A stretch of 55,329 nucleotides of DNA from Streptomyces sp. MMG1533 (GCF_001279775.1 NZ_LGDG01000257.1:1-55329), one strand, 5' to 3'. Positions 1 to 8,482 are shown, numbered from the stretch's first letter. Numbers and translations: made by a program. The notes: a model not told the origin generated them from the letters alone.

Positions 1-1
1 G

Positions 2-1552
2 GTTGCGGATGTGGCGGTACTGGCTGAGGTCGGCGGGTTTCTGGGTTCGCTGGCTGCTGGTGATCTCGCGGTGCGTTCGCGCCAGGGGCTGGGGCATGAT
101 GCCGGTTCGTGGGCGGTGCGTAAGCGGGAGCTGACCGCATCCTCTTCGGCCCGCTGGGCGGGCAGTATCACCAAGGCCACGCATGACCAGTGGGCGCTGG
201 CCCGGCGCGGGCAGGCCGCCCACCTGGAGCGGCTGCGCAGGCAGATCGCCGCCATCGAGGCCCGGCTGGCGCGCCCGCTGGGGGCGAAGGGGGACCGGCG
301 GGCCGGGCTGGTACGCGGCTACGGGAGCCGGGCGGAGTGGCATGCCAAGTCCCGCCGCCTGCACGCGCTGAAAGCGCGGCTGGTACGGGTGGAGTCGGAC
401 TTCGCTGCGGGCCGTGTGCGGGTGGTGCGCGGCGGCAAAGGCCTCGCGCACGCCCGTCACCACCTCGACCAGGCGGGGCTGGAGGAGGCGGGCTGGCGGG
501 AGCGGTGGCGGGCGGCGCGGATGTTCCTGTCCGCGGACGGGGAGTCCGGCAAACGCTTCGGCAACGAGACCATCCGCGTCACCGACACCGGACACGTCTC
601 GGTCAAACTCCCCGCGCCGCTCGCTCATCTGGCCAACGCCCCGCACGGCCGGTACGTCCTCGACGCCACCGTCCAGTTCAAGCACCGGGGTGCGGAGTGG
701 CTGGACCGGGTGGCGGCGAACCGGGCGGTGGCCTACCGCATCCACCACGACGTGGTGCGGGGCCGCTGGTATGTCACCGCGTCCTGGCAGCGGGCCGCCG
801 CCCCGGTGCTGCCGCTGGATGCGGCACGGGTGCGGGGTGTGGTGGGGGTGGACATGAACGATGACCACCTCGCCGCCTGGCACCTCGACCAGCACGGCAA
901 CCCGGTCGGCGAACCCCGGCGCTTCTTCTACGAGCTGACCGGCAGCGCAGCGCACCGGGACGCGCAGATCCGCCACGCCCTGACCCGGCTGCTGCACCAC
1001 ACCCGCAACAGCGGCGCGGCGGCGATCGCCATCGAGGATTTGGACTTCACCGACAGCACATGCCGGGAGAAGCACGGCCGCAACAAGCAATTCCGGCGTC
1101 TGATCTCCCGCTTCCCCACCGCGAAACTGAAGGCACGGCTGGTGTCGATGGCCGCCGAACACGGCATCGCGATCGTCGAGGTCGACCCCGCCTACACCAG
1201 CCGCTGGGGCGCCCAGCACTGGCAAAAACCCCTCACTACTCCCACCCGCACCACCACCCGCCACGACGCGGCCGCCGTGGCGATCGGACGGCGCGCCCTC
1301 GGGCACCCGATCCGGCGACGGACGACACCGCCCCCACCGCACCGGAGCGATGCGGTGGGGCATCGGACCGTCCAGGCCCGACCGGACACCCGACGGCGTG
1401 AGGAACCCCGCCCCCACCCGCCAGGACCACGCACCAGATGCGTGCCGCCCGGCAGTGGAGCGAACGCGGGCGACCAGCGTGCCCAACACCGTTCGGGACA
1501 CGCGGCTGAGCATGACTCCTGGCAACAGGACTCACTCCCGCTCAGTCCTTAG
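2..1552 (+). CDS. TnpB-like RuvC nuclease of the IS200/IS605-IS607 group, 5' end outside window
   Basis: The frame is open to the left edge, so the N-terminus is missing; GTG at 11 is only the first start inside the window. Counting from it, a RuvC-like catalytic triad is visible: Asp281 (GVDMN), Glu342 (IEDLDF) and Asp419 (RHDAAAVAIG), with the typical EVDPAYTSRWG segment between the last two. The four-cysteine zinc ribbon normally found between RuvC motifs II and III of TnpB is absent; only two isolated cysteines occur. The last ~85 residues are Arg/Pro-rich low complexity and may overlap the non-coding guide-RNA/right-end region seen in this family. No TnpA is visible. Family members are RNA-guided nucleases or transposon-associated proteins; here the triad is intact, so activity is possible. 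Left and right element ends were not defined. Confidence 0.75.
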   Translation, partial: VADVAVLAEVGGFLGSLAAGDLAVRSRQGLGHDAGSWAVRKRELTASSSARWAGSITKATHDQWALARRGQAAHLERLRRQIAAIEARLARPLGAKGDRRAGLVRGYGSRAEWHAKSRRLHALKARLVRVESDFAAGRVRVVRGGKGLAHARHHLDQAGLEEAGWRERWRAARMFLSADGESGKRFGNETIRVTDTGHVSVKLPAPLAHLANAPHGRYVLDATVQFKHRGAEWLDRVAANRAVAYRIHHDVVRGRWYVTASWQRAAAPVLPLDAARVRGVVGVDMNDDHLAAWHLDQHGNPVGEPRRFFYELTGSAAHRDAQIRHALTRLLHHTRNSGAAAIAIEDLDFTDSTCREKHGRNKQFRRLISRFPTAKLKARLVSMAAEHGIAIVEVDPAYTSRWGAQHWQKPLTTPTRTTTRHDAAAVAIGRRALGHPIRRRTTPPPPHRSDAVGHRTVQARPDTRRREEPRPHPPGPRTRCVPPGSGANAGDQRAQHRSGHAAEHDSWQQDSLPLSP

Positions 1553-1553
1553 G

Positions 1554-1667
1554 AACGGTACGCCCGCTACCCGGAGGGAGCCCAAGCACGTCGGCGACGA
1601 GTGGGACGTCTACTGGGAGACCCACACCGTCGACGAGAACGGCAGGATCACCGAGGTCTCCGGCTGA
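1554..1667 (+). pseudogene. possible C-terminal relic of a small gene next to the TnpB-like gene
   Basis: After the TnpB-like stop a frame continues to a TGA at 1665-1667, ending with residues that read like a real protein tail (DEWDVYWETHTVDENGRI, then TEVSG). No start codon with a ribosome site precedes it. It abuts the pmt stop codon in convergent orientation. It could be the tail of a gene disrupted by the insertion, or chance coding. Confidence 0.25.
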
Positions 1668-3410
1668 CTAGACCCAGGTGTCCAGCCACATCCGCGAGCG
1701 CCACTCGTCTATCGGGATGGCGGTGCCGGTGAAGATGGGCCAGAAATAGACGAAGTTCCAGGCGATCAGCAGGACCAGGACGCCCGCGCCCGTGGCGCCC
1801 GCCACCCGGCGGGTGTCGCCGGAGCCGGGCGGGCCGATGATCGCGCCGAGGAGCATGGCGACGGCCAGGCAGAGGAACGGGACGAAGACGATCGTGTAGA
1901 AGAAGAAGATCGTGCGGTCCTGGTAGAGGAACCAGGGGAGGTAACCGGCCGCGATGCCGCAGGCGATCGCGCCGGCCCGCCAGTCGCGGCGGAAGAACCA
2001 GCGCCACAGGACGTACAGGATCGCGAAGCAGCCCACCCACCACAGCAGCGGGGTGCCGATGGCCAGCACCTCGCGGGCGCACTTCTCGCCGGCGTCGGTG
2101 GGGCAGCCGTCCTTGCCGGGTGCGGGGGACTCGTAGAAGTACGAGACCGGGCGGCCGGTGACGATCCAGCTCCACGGGTTGGACTGGTACGTGTGCGGCG
2201 AGGAGAGGTTGATGTTGAACTTGTAGACCTCGTGCTCGTAGTGCCACAGGCTGCGCCACCAGTCGGGGAAGAGCCAGGTCCAGCTGCCTCCCTTGCCGTC
2301 GGTGGCGGCCCAGTTGCGGTAGTAGCCGCCGGTGCCGTTCGAGGGGGAGAGGATCCAACCGGTCCAGGACAGGATGTACGTGGCGATCGCGACCGGCACG
2401 GTGGCCAGGAACGCGAAGCCGAGGTCGTGCCTGAGCACCGCCACGTACGGGCGGCCCGCGCCCGCGACCTTGCGGGAGCCGGCGTCCCACAGCACGGCCA
2501 GCACGCAGAAGAAGACGAGGACGTAGAGGCCGTTCCACTTCGTGCCGATCGCCAGGCCCATCATCAGGCCCGCCAGCCAGCGCCAGGGACGCCACCCGAA
2601 GCGGGTGGTCTCCGCGATGTGCGCGTCGGGGCGGACCCGGCCGTCTGCGTCGGCCGGGAGCGCGGCGGCGAGTTTCTCGCGGGCCCGGTCGCGGTCGATC
2701 AGCAGGCAGCCGAACGCGGCCAGCACGAAGAACATCAGCACGCCGTCGAGCAGCGAGGTGCGGGCCATCACGAACGCCAGGCCGTCCACCGCCATCAGCG
2801 CTCCGGCCAGGCAACCCAGGAACGTCGAGCGGAACAGCCGGCGGCCGATCCGGCACAGCATCAGGATCGCCAGGGTGCCGAGCAGGGCGGTCATGAACCG
2901 CCAGCCGAAGGGGTTGAACCCGAAGATCAGCTCCCCGAGCCCGATGACGTACTTGCCGACCGGCGGGTGCACCACGTACGCCGCGTCCGTCGGGATGGGG
3001 ACGTTCCCGTTGTTCGAGAGGATCAGGTCGTTGACGTTCTTGTCCCAGTTGACCTCGTAGCCGTGGTGGACGAGCGCCCACGCGTCCTTGGCGTAGTACG
3101 TCTCGTCGAATATCACCGCCTTCGGGCTGCCCAGGTGCCAGAACCGCAGCACGCCCGCGAACAGCGTCACCAGGAGCGGACCGCCCCAGGCGGACCAGCG
3201 GGTGATCCTCCCGGCGAACTCCTTGGACACTCCGAGGACCTGCCACAGCCGCGGGCTGGGCTCGACGTACGGCGGCACCAGCCGGTCGCGGACGTCGCTT
3301 CTGGGGCCCGCCGCATAACCGAAGCGGCGCAGCCGCTGCTGCCACGACGGCCGCTGGTCCTGGAGGGCCTGCTCCTGCCGGGTGTCCATGGAGGACGCGG
3401 TACTGGTCAC
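1668..3410 (-). CDS. pmt: Polyprenyl-phosphomannose-dependent protein O-mannosyltransferase
   Basis: Predicted 580-residue polytopic membrane glycosyltransferase (GT39/PMT superfamily) that moves mannose from polyprenyl-phosphate-mannose onto Ser/Thr of secreted proteins during Sec export. The N-terminal cytoplasmic part is followed by a first membrane helix (PLLVTLFAGVLRFWHLG) and the acidic loop motif FDETYYAKDAW, whose Asp-Glu pair is the conserved catalytic/metal feature of PMTs; the loop also has HPPVGKY, and further helices fill the C-terminal half. In S. coelicolor the orthologue is needed for phage phiC31 infection because it glycosylates surface proteins. GTG at 3410 is preferred because a TACGAT box lies exactly 6 nt upstream (leaderless); ATG at 3389 is the alternative. 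It is divergent from rsmI. Confidence 0.93.
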   Translation of the reverse strand: MTSTASSMDTRQEQALQDQRPSWQQRLRRFGYAAGPRSDVRDRLVPPYVEPSPRLWQVLGVSKEFAGRITRWSAWGGPLLVTLFAGVLRFWHLGSPKAVIFDETYYAKDAWALVHHGYEVNWDKNVNDLILSNNGNVPIPTDAAYVVHPPVGKYVIGLGELIFGFNPFGWRFMTALLGTLAILMLCRIGRRLFRSTFLGCLAGALMAVDGLAFVMARTSLLDGVLMFFVLAAFGCLLIDRDRAREKLAAALPADADGRVRPDAHIAETTRFGWRPWRWLAGLMMGLAIGTKWNGLYVLVFFCVLAVLWDAGSRKVAGAGRPYVAVLRHDLGFAFLATVPVAIATYILSWTGWILSPSNGTGGYYRNWAATDGKGGSWTWLFPDWWRSLWHYEHEVYKFNINLSSPHTYQSNPWSWIVTGRPVSYFYESPAPGKDGCPTDAGEKCAREVLAIGTPLLWWVGCFAILYVLWRWFFRRDWRAGAIACGIAAGYLPWFLYQDRTIFFFYTIVFVPFLCLAVAMLLGAIIGPPGSGDTRRVAGATGAGVLVLLIAWNFVYFWPIFTGTAIPIDEWRSRMWLDTWV

Positions 3411-3416
3411 CGCGCC

Positions 3417-3422
3417 ATCGTA
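3417..3422 (-). promoter_or_regulatory. -10 box of leaderless pmt promoter
   Basis: Minus-strand TACGAT followed by 6 nt and then the GTG start of pmt. This is the geometry of actinobacterial leaderless promoters, where transcription starts at the first base of the start codon. No good -35 is seen. Confidence 0.6.
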
Positions 3423-3507
3423 GGGAACCGCGCTGTGTGAGTCCCGTGCTTGGGTGCCAGAGGTGCGGATGCGTTCGGATCCGGTGGCCCCTGGGAGGAT
3501 GGCATAC

Positions 3508-4380
3508 GTGACATCTACGCCCGGAACCCTGGTCCTTGCCGGTACTCCCATCGGTGACGTCTCCGACGCCCCGCCCCGGCTCGCCGAGGAGCTGGCCGGC
3601 GCCGACGTCGTCGCCGCGGAGGACACGCGGCGGCTGCGCCGGCTGACGCAGGCACTCGGCGTGACGCCCAAGGGCAGGATCGTCTCGTACTTCGAGGGCA
3701 ACGAGGCCGCGCGTACCCCGGAGCTGGTCGAGGAGCTGCTGGGCGGCGCGCGTGTGTTGCTCGTCACGGACGCCGGGATGCCGTCCGTGTCCGACCCCGG
3801 CTACCGGCTCGTGGCCGCCGCCGTCGAGAAGGACGTCCGGGTCACCGCCGTACCCGGCCCGTCGGCCGTGCTCACCGCGCTGGCGCTGTCCGGGCTGCCC
3901 GTCGACCGCTTCTGCTTCGAGGGGTTCCTGCCCCGGAAGGCGGGCGAACGGCTGTCCCGGCTGCGCGAGGTGGCCGAGGAGCGCCGCACTCTCGTCTACT
4001 TCGAGGCCCCGCACCGGCTCGACGACACCCTCGCCGCGATGGCCGAGGTGTTCGGCGCCGACCGGCGGGCCGCCGTCTGCCGGGAGCTGACCAAGACGTA
4101 CGAGGAGGTCAGGCGCGGCGGGCTGGGCGAGCTGGCCGAGTGGGCGGCGGAGGGGGTACGCGGGGAGATCACCGTCGTCGTGGAGGGGGCGCCGGAGCGC
4201 GGTCCCGAGGAGCTCGACGCCGCGGAGCTCGTGCGGCGGGTGCGGGTGCGCGAGGAGGCGGGGGAGCCGCGCAAGGAGGCGATCGCCGCGGTGGCCGCCG
4301 AGGCCGGACTGCCCAAGCGGCAGGTGTTCGACGCGGTGGTCGCGGCGAAGAACGCCGCGTCCGGGAAGGGACCTTCATGA
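3508..4380 (+). CDS. rsmI: 16S rRNA (cytidine1402-2'-O)-methyltransferase
   Basis: RsmI uses S-adenosylmethionine to 2'-O-methylate C1402 in the ribosomal decoding centre. The tetrapyrrole-methylase fold is clear: VLAGTPIGD at the N-terminus, VAAEDTRRLRRL, then LVTDAGMPSVSDPGYRLV and PGPSAVLTALALSGLP, the conserved SAM-binding and dimer motifs, and FEAPHRLDDTL. About 290 residues, normal for the family. GTG at 3508 gives the expected N-terminus; it is preceded at 7 nt by GAGGAT, which resembles a -10 box, so it may be leaderless. ATG at 3499 would add three residues. Divergent from pmt across about 97 bp. Confidence 0.93.
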   Translation: MTSTPGTLVLAGTPIGDVSDAPPRLAEELAGADVVAAEDTRRLRRLTQALGVTPKGRIVSYFEGNEAARTPELVEELLGGARVLLVTDAGMPSVSDPGYRLVAAAVEKDVRVTAVPGPSAVLTALALSGLPVDRFCFEGFLPRKAGERLSRLREVAEERRTLVYFEAPHRLDDTLAAMAEVFGADRRAAVCRELTKTYEEVRRGGLGELAEWAAEGVRGEITVVVEGAPERGPEELDAAELVRRVRVREEAGEPRKEAIAAVAAEAGLPKRQVFDAVVAAKNAASGKGPS

Positions 4381-4624
4381 GGGGCGCACAAAAGGGCGCA
4401 CAGGGCTCCTGAGCAGGGCGTATCTCCTCTGAGCGTGCGCCCCATGAGTACGCAAAGAGCCTTCCTGGAAGGCAAAGCCCTGAGCGGGTCAACAGGGCGG
4501 TTTGGCAAGGAACGCCCAAATCGGATCCAACACTCGACAGGCTTGATGCGTTCACGCTGGTGGAGGCGTCCACTGGGTTGAGGGGCTGATCCGCCCCTCG
4601 ATCCAGCGGACTACAGGAGCTGGC
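4381..4624 (+). other. 244-bp gap after rsmI: possible small ORF and a strong hairpin
   Basis: No convincing gene. A 45-codon open frame runs from ATG 4444 to TGA 4581 (start MSTQRAFLEGKALSG) without a clear ribosome site. Its stop codon lies in a hairpin at 4575-4604 (listed separately) that ends 20 nt before the next start codon. The stretch could be a 5' leader of the following zinc-ribbon gene. Confidence 0.35.
4575..4604 (+). promoter_or_regulatory. 12-bp hairpin in the leader of the zinc-ribbon gene
   Basis: Core stem GAGGGGC (4580-4586) with GCCCCTC (4593-4599) and loop TGATCC; five further pairs outside (two G-T wobbles) extend it to 12 bp. There is no T-run, and the ribosome site AGGAG follows about 10 nt later, so a role in translation or attenuation is as likely as termination. 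Confidence 0.45.
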
Positions 4625-5005
4625 ATGAGTGAGATCGCCGTCGTCCACGAGTCGTATTCCTTCGCCTGCATGCGCTGCGGACACGGGTGGGAGCAGTCGT
4701 ACGAGATAGAGCACCACGTGGACGCCGACGGCCGGGAGTTCGTGCTCTACGTGGCGAACGGCCGGGTCGTGCCCTCCCCGCTCTCCAGGCCCACGTGCAC
4801 GAACTGCGAGAACCACGTCGTACGGATCATGCGGCCGGGCCGGGTCGCGTCGGCCCGCGACGCGGCACACCGGCAGCACCGCACGCCGCCCGCCCATCCG
4901 GTGGAGGCACCCGCGGCCGGGGCCGAGGGGGAGGAGGAGCACGGGCAGCACCACCACTGGCACCTGTCCGATCTCCTGCACCCGTTCCAGCGCAAGGCGA
5001 GCTGA
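4625..5005 (+). CDS. Small zinc-ribbon protein of unknown function
   Basis: A 126-residue protein with two Cys pairs, CMRC near residue 15 and CTNC near residue 59, which together can bind one zinc in a rubredoxin-like knuckle arrangement. The middle (EIEHHVDADGREFVLY) looks like a beta hairpin; the last 50 residues are His/Glu-rich and probably disordered, with HGQHHHWH that could also bind metal. No membrane segment or signal peptide. The ribosome site AGGAG lies 5 nt before ATG. The gene sits alone between rsmI and tatD, and conservation in Streptomyces at this place is my recollection only. The product is unknown; a nucleic-acid- or protein-binding role would be a guess. Confidence 0.75.
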   Translation: MSEIAVVHESYSFACMRCGHGWEQSYEIEHHVDADGREFVLYVANGRVVPSPLSRPTCTNCENHVVRIMRPGRVASARDAAHRQHRTPPAHPVEAPAAGAEGEEEHGQHHHWHLSDLLHPFQRKAS

Positions 5006-5039
5006 GCCGATCGCCGGCCGAGGAGGCATGCCCCTTTCG

Positions 5040-5045
5040 TAGGAT
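5040..5045 (+). promoter_or_regulatory. -10 box of leaderless tatD promoter
   Basis: TAGGAT, then 6 nt, then ATG at 5052. It matches the actinobacterial leaderless promoter pattern; no ribosome site is present. Confidence 0.65.
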
Positions 5046-5051
5046 CGGGGC

Positions 5052-5933
5052 ATGCCTTCGAACGCCGCCGACAAGAACGCCGCCCCGCCGCTCCCGGAAC
5101 CCCTCCGGGTGCCGGTCGCCGACTCCCACACCCACCTCGACATGCAGTCGGGGACCGTGGAGGAAGGGCTCGCGAAAGCCGCGTCGGTGGGCGTGACCAC
5201 GGTCGTGCAGGTCGGCTGCGACGTGGCCGGCTCGCGGTGGGCCGCAGAGACGGCCGAGCGGTACGACGCCGTCCACGCGACCGTCGCGCTGCACCCCAAC
5301 GAGGCCCCGCGGATCGTCCACGGCGACCCGGACGGCTGGTCCCGGCAGGGCGCGCGCACGCCGGGCGGGGACGGCGGCCTCGACGAGGCGCTCGCCGAGA
5401 TCGACCGGCTGGCCGCGCTGCCCCAGGTCAAGGGCGTCGGCGAGACGGGCCTCGACTACTTCCGCACCGGCCCCGAGGGCAAGGATGCGCAGGAGCGGTC
5501 CTTCCGCGCCCACATCGAGATCGCCAAGCGGCACGGCAAGGCCCTGGTCATCCACGACCGCGACGCCCACGCCGACGTCCTGCGCGTGCTGAAGGAGGAG
5601 GGCGCCCCCGAGCGCACCGTCTTCCACTGCTACTCCGGGGACGCCGAGATGGCGGAGATCTGCGCCCGCGCCGGGTACTTCATGTCCTTCGCCGGCAACG
5701 TCACCTTCAAGAACGCCCAGGACCTGCGCGACGCCGTGGCCGTGGCCCCCCTGGAGCTGCTCCTGGTGGAGACGGACGCCCCTTTCCTCACACCCGTGCC
5801 GTACCGCGGACGGCCCAACGCCCCGTATCTCATTCCGGTCACGGTGCGCGCGATGGCCGCCGTGCGAGGCATCGACGAGGACGCCCTGGCGTCGGCACTC
5901 GCCGCCAACACCGCACGCGCGTTCGGCTACTGA
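5052..5933 (+). CDS. tatD: TatD-family metal-dependent DNase
   Basis: 293 residues forming a metal-dependent TIM-barrel hydrolase; TatD proteins are 3'-5' DNases linked to DNA repair and quality control. The metal ligands are in place: HTHLD (residues 26-30), GETGLDY for the bridging Glu, LVIHDRDAH, FHCYSG and the final ETDAPFLTP. The first ~20 residues are an unstructured extension. ATG at 5052 is supported by the TAGGAT box 6 nt upstream, so translation is probably leaderless. In many actinobacteria it lies, as here, beside rpfB, rsmA and ispE, on the same strand but with separate promoters. Confidence 0.92.
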   Translation: MPSNAADKNAAPPLPEPLRVPVADSHTHLDMQSGTVEEGLAKAASVGVTTVVQVGCDVAGSRWAAETAERYDAVHATVALHPNEAPRIVHGDPDGWSRQGARTPGGDGGLDEALAEIDRLAALPQVKGVGETGLDYFRTGPEGKDAQERSFRAHIEIAKRHGKALVIHDRDAHADVLRVLKEEGAPERTVFHCYSGDAEMAEICARAGYFMSFAGNVTFKNAQDLRDAVAVAPLELLLVETDAPFLTPVPYRGRPNAPYLIPVTVRAMAAVRGIDEDALASALAANTARAFGY

Positions 5934-5990
5934 CCCGCTGCCGATCCGTTACCGATCCGCCCGAACGCAACTCTGGGTAGTCGCGTCGCT

Positions 5991-6019
5991 TTGGAGAGTG
6001 ACGACCGCTCCGCTAGGTT
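5991..6019 (+). promoter_or_regulatory. Housekeeping-type promoter of rpfB
   Basis: TTGGAG (5991-5996), a 17-nt spacer and TAGGTT (6014-6019), a close match to the HrdB consensus. A transcript starting near 6026 would have a leader of about 48 nt, too short for the ydaO-type c-di-AMP riboswitch known from other Streptomyces rpf genes. Confidence 0.7.
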
Positions 6020-6073
6020 CTGGGGGCCCGATCCGGACCCCTCTGGACCCCTCGGCCCCTGGAGCGTGTCGGC

Positions 6074-7408
6074 GTGAGCAACTCGCAGCACCAGACGTAC
6101 GAGACGTACGGCCCGAGCGAGCCGTACACCGACGTGCACAGCGCGCAGACGCTGGCCTACGGCGTGTACGCGGCGCCGACGTCGTACGACGACACGTACC
6201 GGCCCGCCTACGAGGCGCCCGAGCCCGAACTGCCGTGGCGGAGCAGGCCCGAGCCTGTCGCGGAACCCGGAGTGAACGGGCGGGCCGCGCGTCGGCGCAG
6301 GGCCCGGGGCCGCTCGGACGGCACCGTGCGCCGGCTGCTCCCGCAGGCGCTGGTCGTCGCGTTCCTCGCGGGCGGCACCACCGCGTTCGTCGCCAAGGAC
6401 AAGGCGATCGAGCTCAGCGTCGACGGCAAGCCGCGCACCCTGCACACCTTCGCGGACGACGTCACCGAACTGCTCGCCGAGGAGGGTGTGCGGGTGGGTG
6501 CGCACGACATGGTGGCGCCCGCCCCCGGCGAGGCGCTGGCCAGCGGCGACGAGGTCGCGGTGCGCTACGGGCGTCCCGTCCGGCTCAACCTCGACGGCCG
6601 GCGGCGCGAGGTGTGGACCACGGCGCGCACGGTGCACGAGGCGCTTCAGCAGCTGGGCGTGCGTGCGGAGGGCGCGTACATGTCCGTTTCGCGCTCCCGG
6701 CCCATCGGGCGCGCGGGACTCGCACTGGACGTGCGGACCGAGCGCGCGGTGACGGTCATGGCGGACGGCCGGGCGCGGACGATCCGTACGAACGCGGCGA
6801 CCGTGGGCGAGGTCGTCGAGGAGGCCGGGATTACTTTGCGCGGGCAGGACGCCACGTCCGTCGCGCCGGACAGCTTCCCGCGCGACGGGCAGACCGTCAC
6901 CGTGCTGCGGATCACCGGCACCAGGGAGGTCCACGAGGAGCAGGTCCCCTTCGAGGTGGAGCGGTCCGCGGATCCCTCCCTGTTCCGGGGCACGGAGATC
7001 GTCGAGCGCGCCGGACAGCCGGGGCTGCGACGGATCACCTACTCCCTGCGGACCGTCAACGGCGTCCGGCAGAAGCCGCGGCGGACCCGGACCGAGCTGG
7101 TGCGGGAGCCGCGCGCACAGGTGGTCAAGGTGGGCACGAAGCCGCCGCCGACGTCCGTGCAGGGGGCCGACGACCTCGACTGGCAGGGGCTTGCGGCCTG
7201 CGAGTCCGGGGGGCGGCCGGACGCGGTCGATCCCTCGGGGACGTACGGCGGGCTGTACCAGTTCGACACCCGGACCTGGCAGAGCCTCGGCGGGAAGGGG
7301 CGCCCGCAGGACGCGTCGGCGGCGGAGCAGACGTTCCGGGCGAAGAAGCTGTATCTGCGGCGGGGGGCGAGTCCTTGGCCGCACTGTGGGAGTCGGTTGC
7401 ACGGGTGA
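6074..7408 (+). CDS. rpfB: Resuscitation-promoting factor (RpfB-type muralytic transglycosylase)
   Basis: 444 residues; cleaves peptidoglycan to help spores or dormant cells resume growth. Domain order: a Tyr-rich cytoplasmic N-terminus (~85 residues), a signal-anchor helix (PQALVVAFLAGGTTAFVA), three ubiquitin-like DUF348/YabE repeats (each with a DG...R..T motif, e.g. LSVDGKPRTLHT, LNLDGRRREVWTT, VMADGRARTIRT), a G5 domain (EEQVPFEVERSADPSLFRG), and the C-terminal transglycosylase with catalytic Glu in ACESGG and the GTYGGLYQF block. GTG at 6074 is used; a clear promoter lies at 5991-6019. It is followed by a palindromic repeat and rsmA. Confidence 0.92.
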   Translation: MSNSQHQTYETYGPSEPYTDVHSAQTLAYGVYAAPTSYDDTYRPAYEAPEPELPWRSRPEPVAEPGVNGRAARRRRARGRSDGTVRRLLPQALVVAFLAGGTTAFVAKDKAIELSVDGKPRTLHTFADDVTELLAEEGVRVGAHDMVAPAPGEALASGDEVAVRYGRPVRLNLDGRRREVWTTARTVHEALQQLGVRAEGAYMSVSRSRPIGRAGLALDVRTERAVTVMADGRARTIRTNAATVGEVVEEAGITLRGQDATSVAPDSFPRDGQTVTVLRITGTREVHEEQVPFEVERSADPSLFRGTEIVERAGQPGLRRITYSLRTVNGVRQKPRRTRTELVREPRAQVVKVGTKPPPTSVQGADDLDWQGLAACESGGRPDAVDPSGTYGGLYQFDTRTWQSLGGKGRPQDASAAEQTFRAKKLYLRRGASPWPHCGSRLHG

Positions 7409-7430
7409 ACTTGCTCAGCTGCGGGCAGTC

Positions 7431-7503
7431 GTGCCGCTGGGGCGATGGGAGTCCCCCCGCTCGAAGCGAAGTCGAGAGTGGGGGAGGGTGGGCGCAGCGG
7501 CAC
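7431..7503. repeat. Nested palindromic intergenic element between rpfB and rsmA
   Basis: Outer arms GTGCCGCTG (7431-7439) and CAGCGGCAC (7495-7503) are perfect inverted repeats. Inside lies a second imperfect hairpin whose arms include CCCCC, CTCGA (7460-7464), TCGAG (7472-7476) and GGGGG around loop AGCGAAG. This compact nested form resembles dispersed palindromic elements of Streptomyces intergenic DNA. It could also end the rpfB transcript. Confidence 0.6.
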
Positions 7504-7582
7504 CCGCAGCGCCGGGCTGCGCAACCCACCTCCCTCAGCCCCGGCGCCGGGCACCTGGACAGTTGCGTCAACCGCAGCCCCG

Positions 7583-7588
7583 TACCCT
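7583..7588 (+). promoter_or_regulatory. -10 box of leaderless rsmA promoter
   Basis: TACCCT, then 6 nt, then the GTG start at 7595. TTGCGT at 7563 is too close (14 nt) to be a normal -35. Confidence 0.6.
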
Positions 7589-7594
7589 TGTCGC

Positions 7595-8482
7595 GTGACC
7601 AGCCCCACCCCAGACGCCCTCCTCGGCCCCGCCGACGTCCGTGAACTCGCGGCAGCGCTCGGTGTGCGTCCCACCAAGCAGCGCGGTCAGAACTTCGTGA
7701 TCGACGCGAACACGGTCCGCCGTATCGTCCGCACCGCGGATGTCCGCCCCGACGACACGGTGGTCGAGGTGGGACCGGGACTCGGCTCGCTCACGCTCGC
7801 GCTGCTGGAGGCCGCCGACCGGGTCGTCGCCGTCGAGATCGACGACGTACTCGCCGGGGCGCTGCCCGCGACCGTCGCGGCGCGGATGCCGGACCGGGCC
7901 GACCGGTTCGCGCTGGTGCACTCCGACGCGATGCACGTGACCGAGCTGCCGGGCCCCGCCCCGACCGCGCTGGTCGCGAACCTGCCGTACAACGTGGCCG
8001 TACCGGTCCTGCTGCACATGCTCGAGACCTTCCCGAGCATCGAGCGGACCCTCGTGATGGTCCAGGCGGAGGTCGCCGACCGGCTCGCCGCCCCGCCCGG
8101 CTCGAAGGTGTACGGCGTCCCGTCGGTCAAGGCCAACTGGTACGCCGAGGTCAAGCGGGCCGGTGCCATCGGCCGCAAGGTCTTCTGGCCCGCGCCGAAC
8201 GTCGACAGCGGGCTGGTCTCGCTGGTGCGGCGGGCCGAGCCGCTCAAGACCACCGCGTCGAGGCGCGAGGTGTTCGCCGTCGTGGACGCCGCGTTCGCCC
8301 AGCGGAGGAAGACCCTGCGGGCCGCGCTCGCCGGATGGGCCGGGTCGGCGGCCGCGGCCGAGGTCGCCCTCGTCGCGGCGGGCGTCTCGCCGCAGGCGCG
8401 CGGGGAGGCCCTGACGGTGGAGGAGTTCGCGAGGATCGCCGAGAACCGCGTCGCCGCCGAGACCGAGGAGCCCGGCAAGTGA
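7595..8482 (+). CDS. rsmA: 16S rRNA (adenine1518/1519-N6)-dimethyltransferase (KsgA)
   Basis: 295 residues. Dimethylates the two adenines in the 3' hairpin of 16S rRNA as a late 30S assembly checkpoint; loss gives kasugamycin resistance. Motifs: [17 protein letters not shown] at the N-terminus, SAM-binding [11 protein letters not shown], acidic VAVEIDD, the catalytic NLPY (about residues 129-132), and [12 protein letters not shown] plus FAQRRKTLR near the C-terminus. GTG at 7595 is chosen because homologues begin just before [10 protein letters not shown] and because of the leaderless -10 box; upstream residues would be unrelated low complexity. The stop overlaps the ispE start by 4 nt, so the two are translationally coupled. 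Confidence 0.95.
   Translation: MTSPTPDALLGPADVRELAAALGVRPTKQRGQNFVIDANTVRRIVRTADVRPDDTVVEVGPGLGSLTLALLEAADRVVAVEIDDVLAGALPATVAARMPDRADRFALVHSDAMHVTELPGPAPTALVANLPYNVAVPVLLHMLETFPSIERTLVMVQAEVADRLAAPPGSKVYGVPSVKANWYAEVKRAGAIGRKVFWPAPNVDSGLVSLVRRAEPLKTTASRREVFAVVDAAFAQRRKTLRAALAGWAGSAAAAEVALVAAGVSPQARGEALTVEEFARIAENRVAAETEEPGK

Noticed and set aside
2..1552. Nuclease-dead TnpB repressor (TldR-like)
   Set aside because: All three RuvC acidic residues appear to be present.
5934..6073. ydaO/c-di-AMP riboswitch in front of rpfB
   Set aside because: A good promoter at 5991-6019 leaves a leader of only about 48 nt, too short for that riboswitch.
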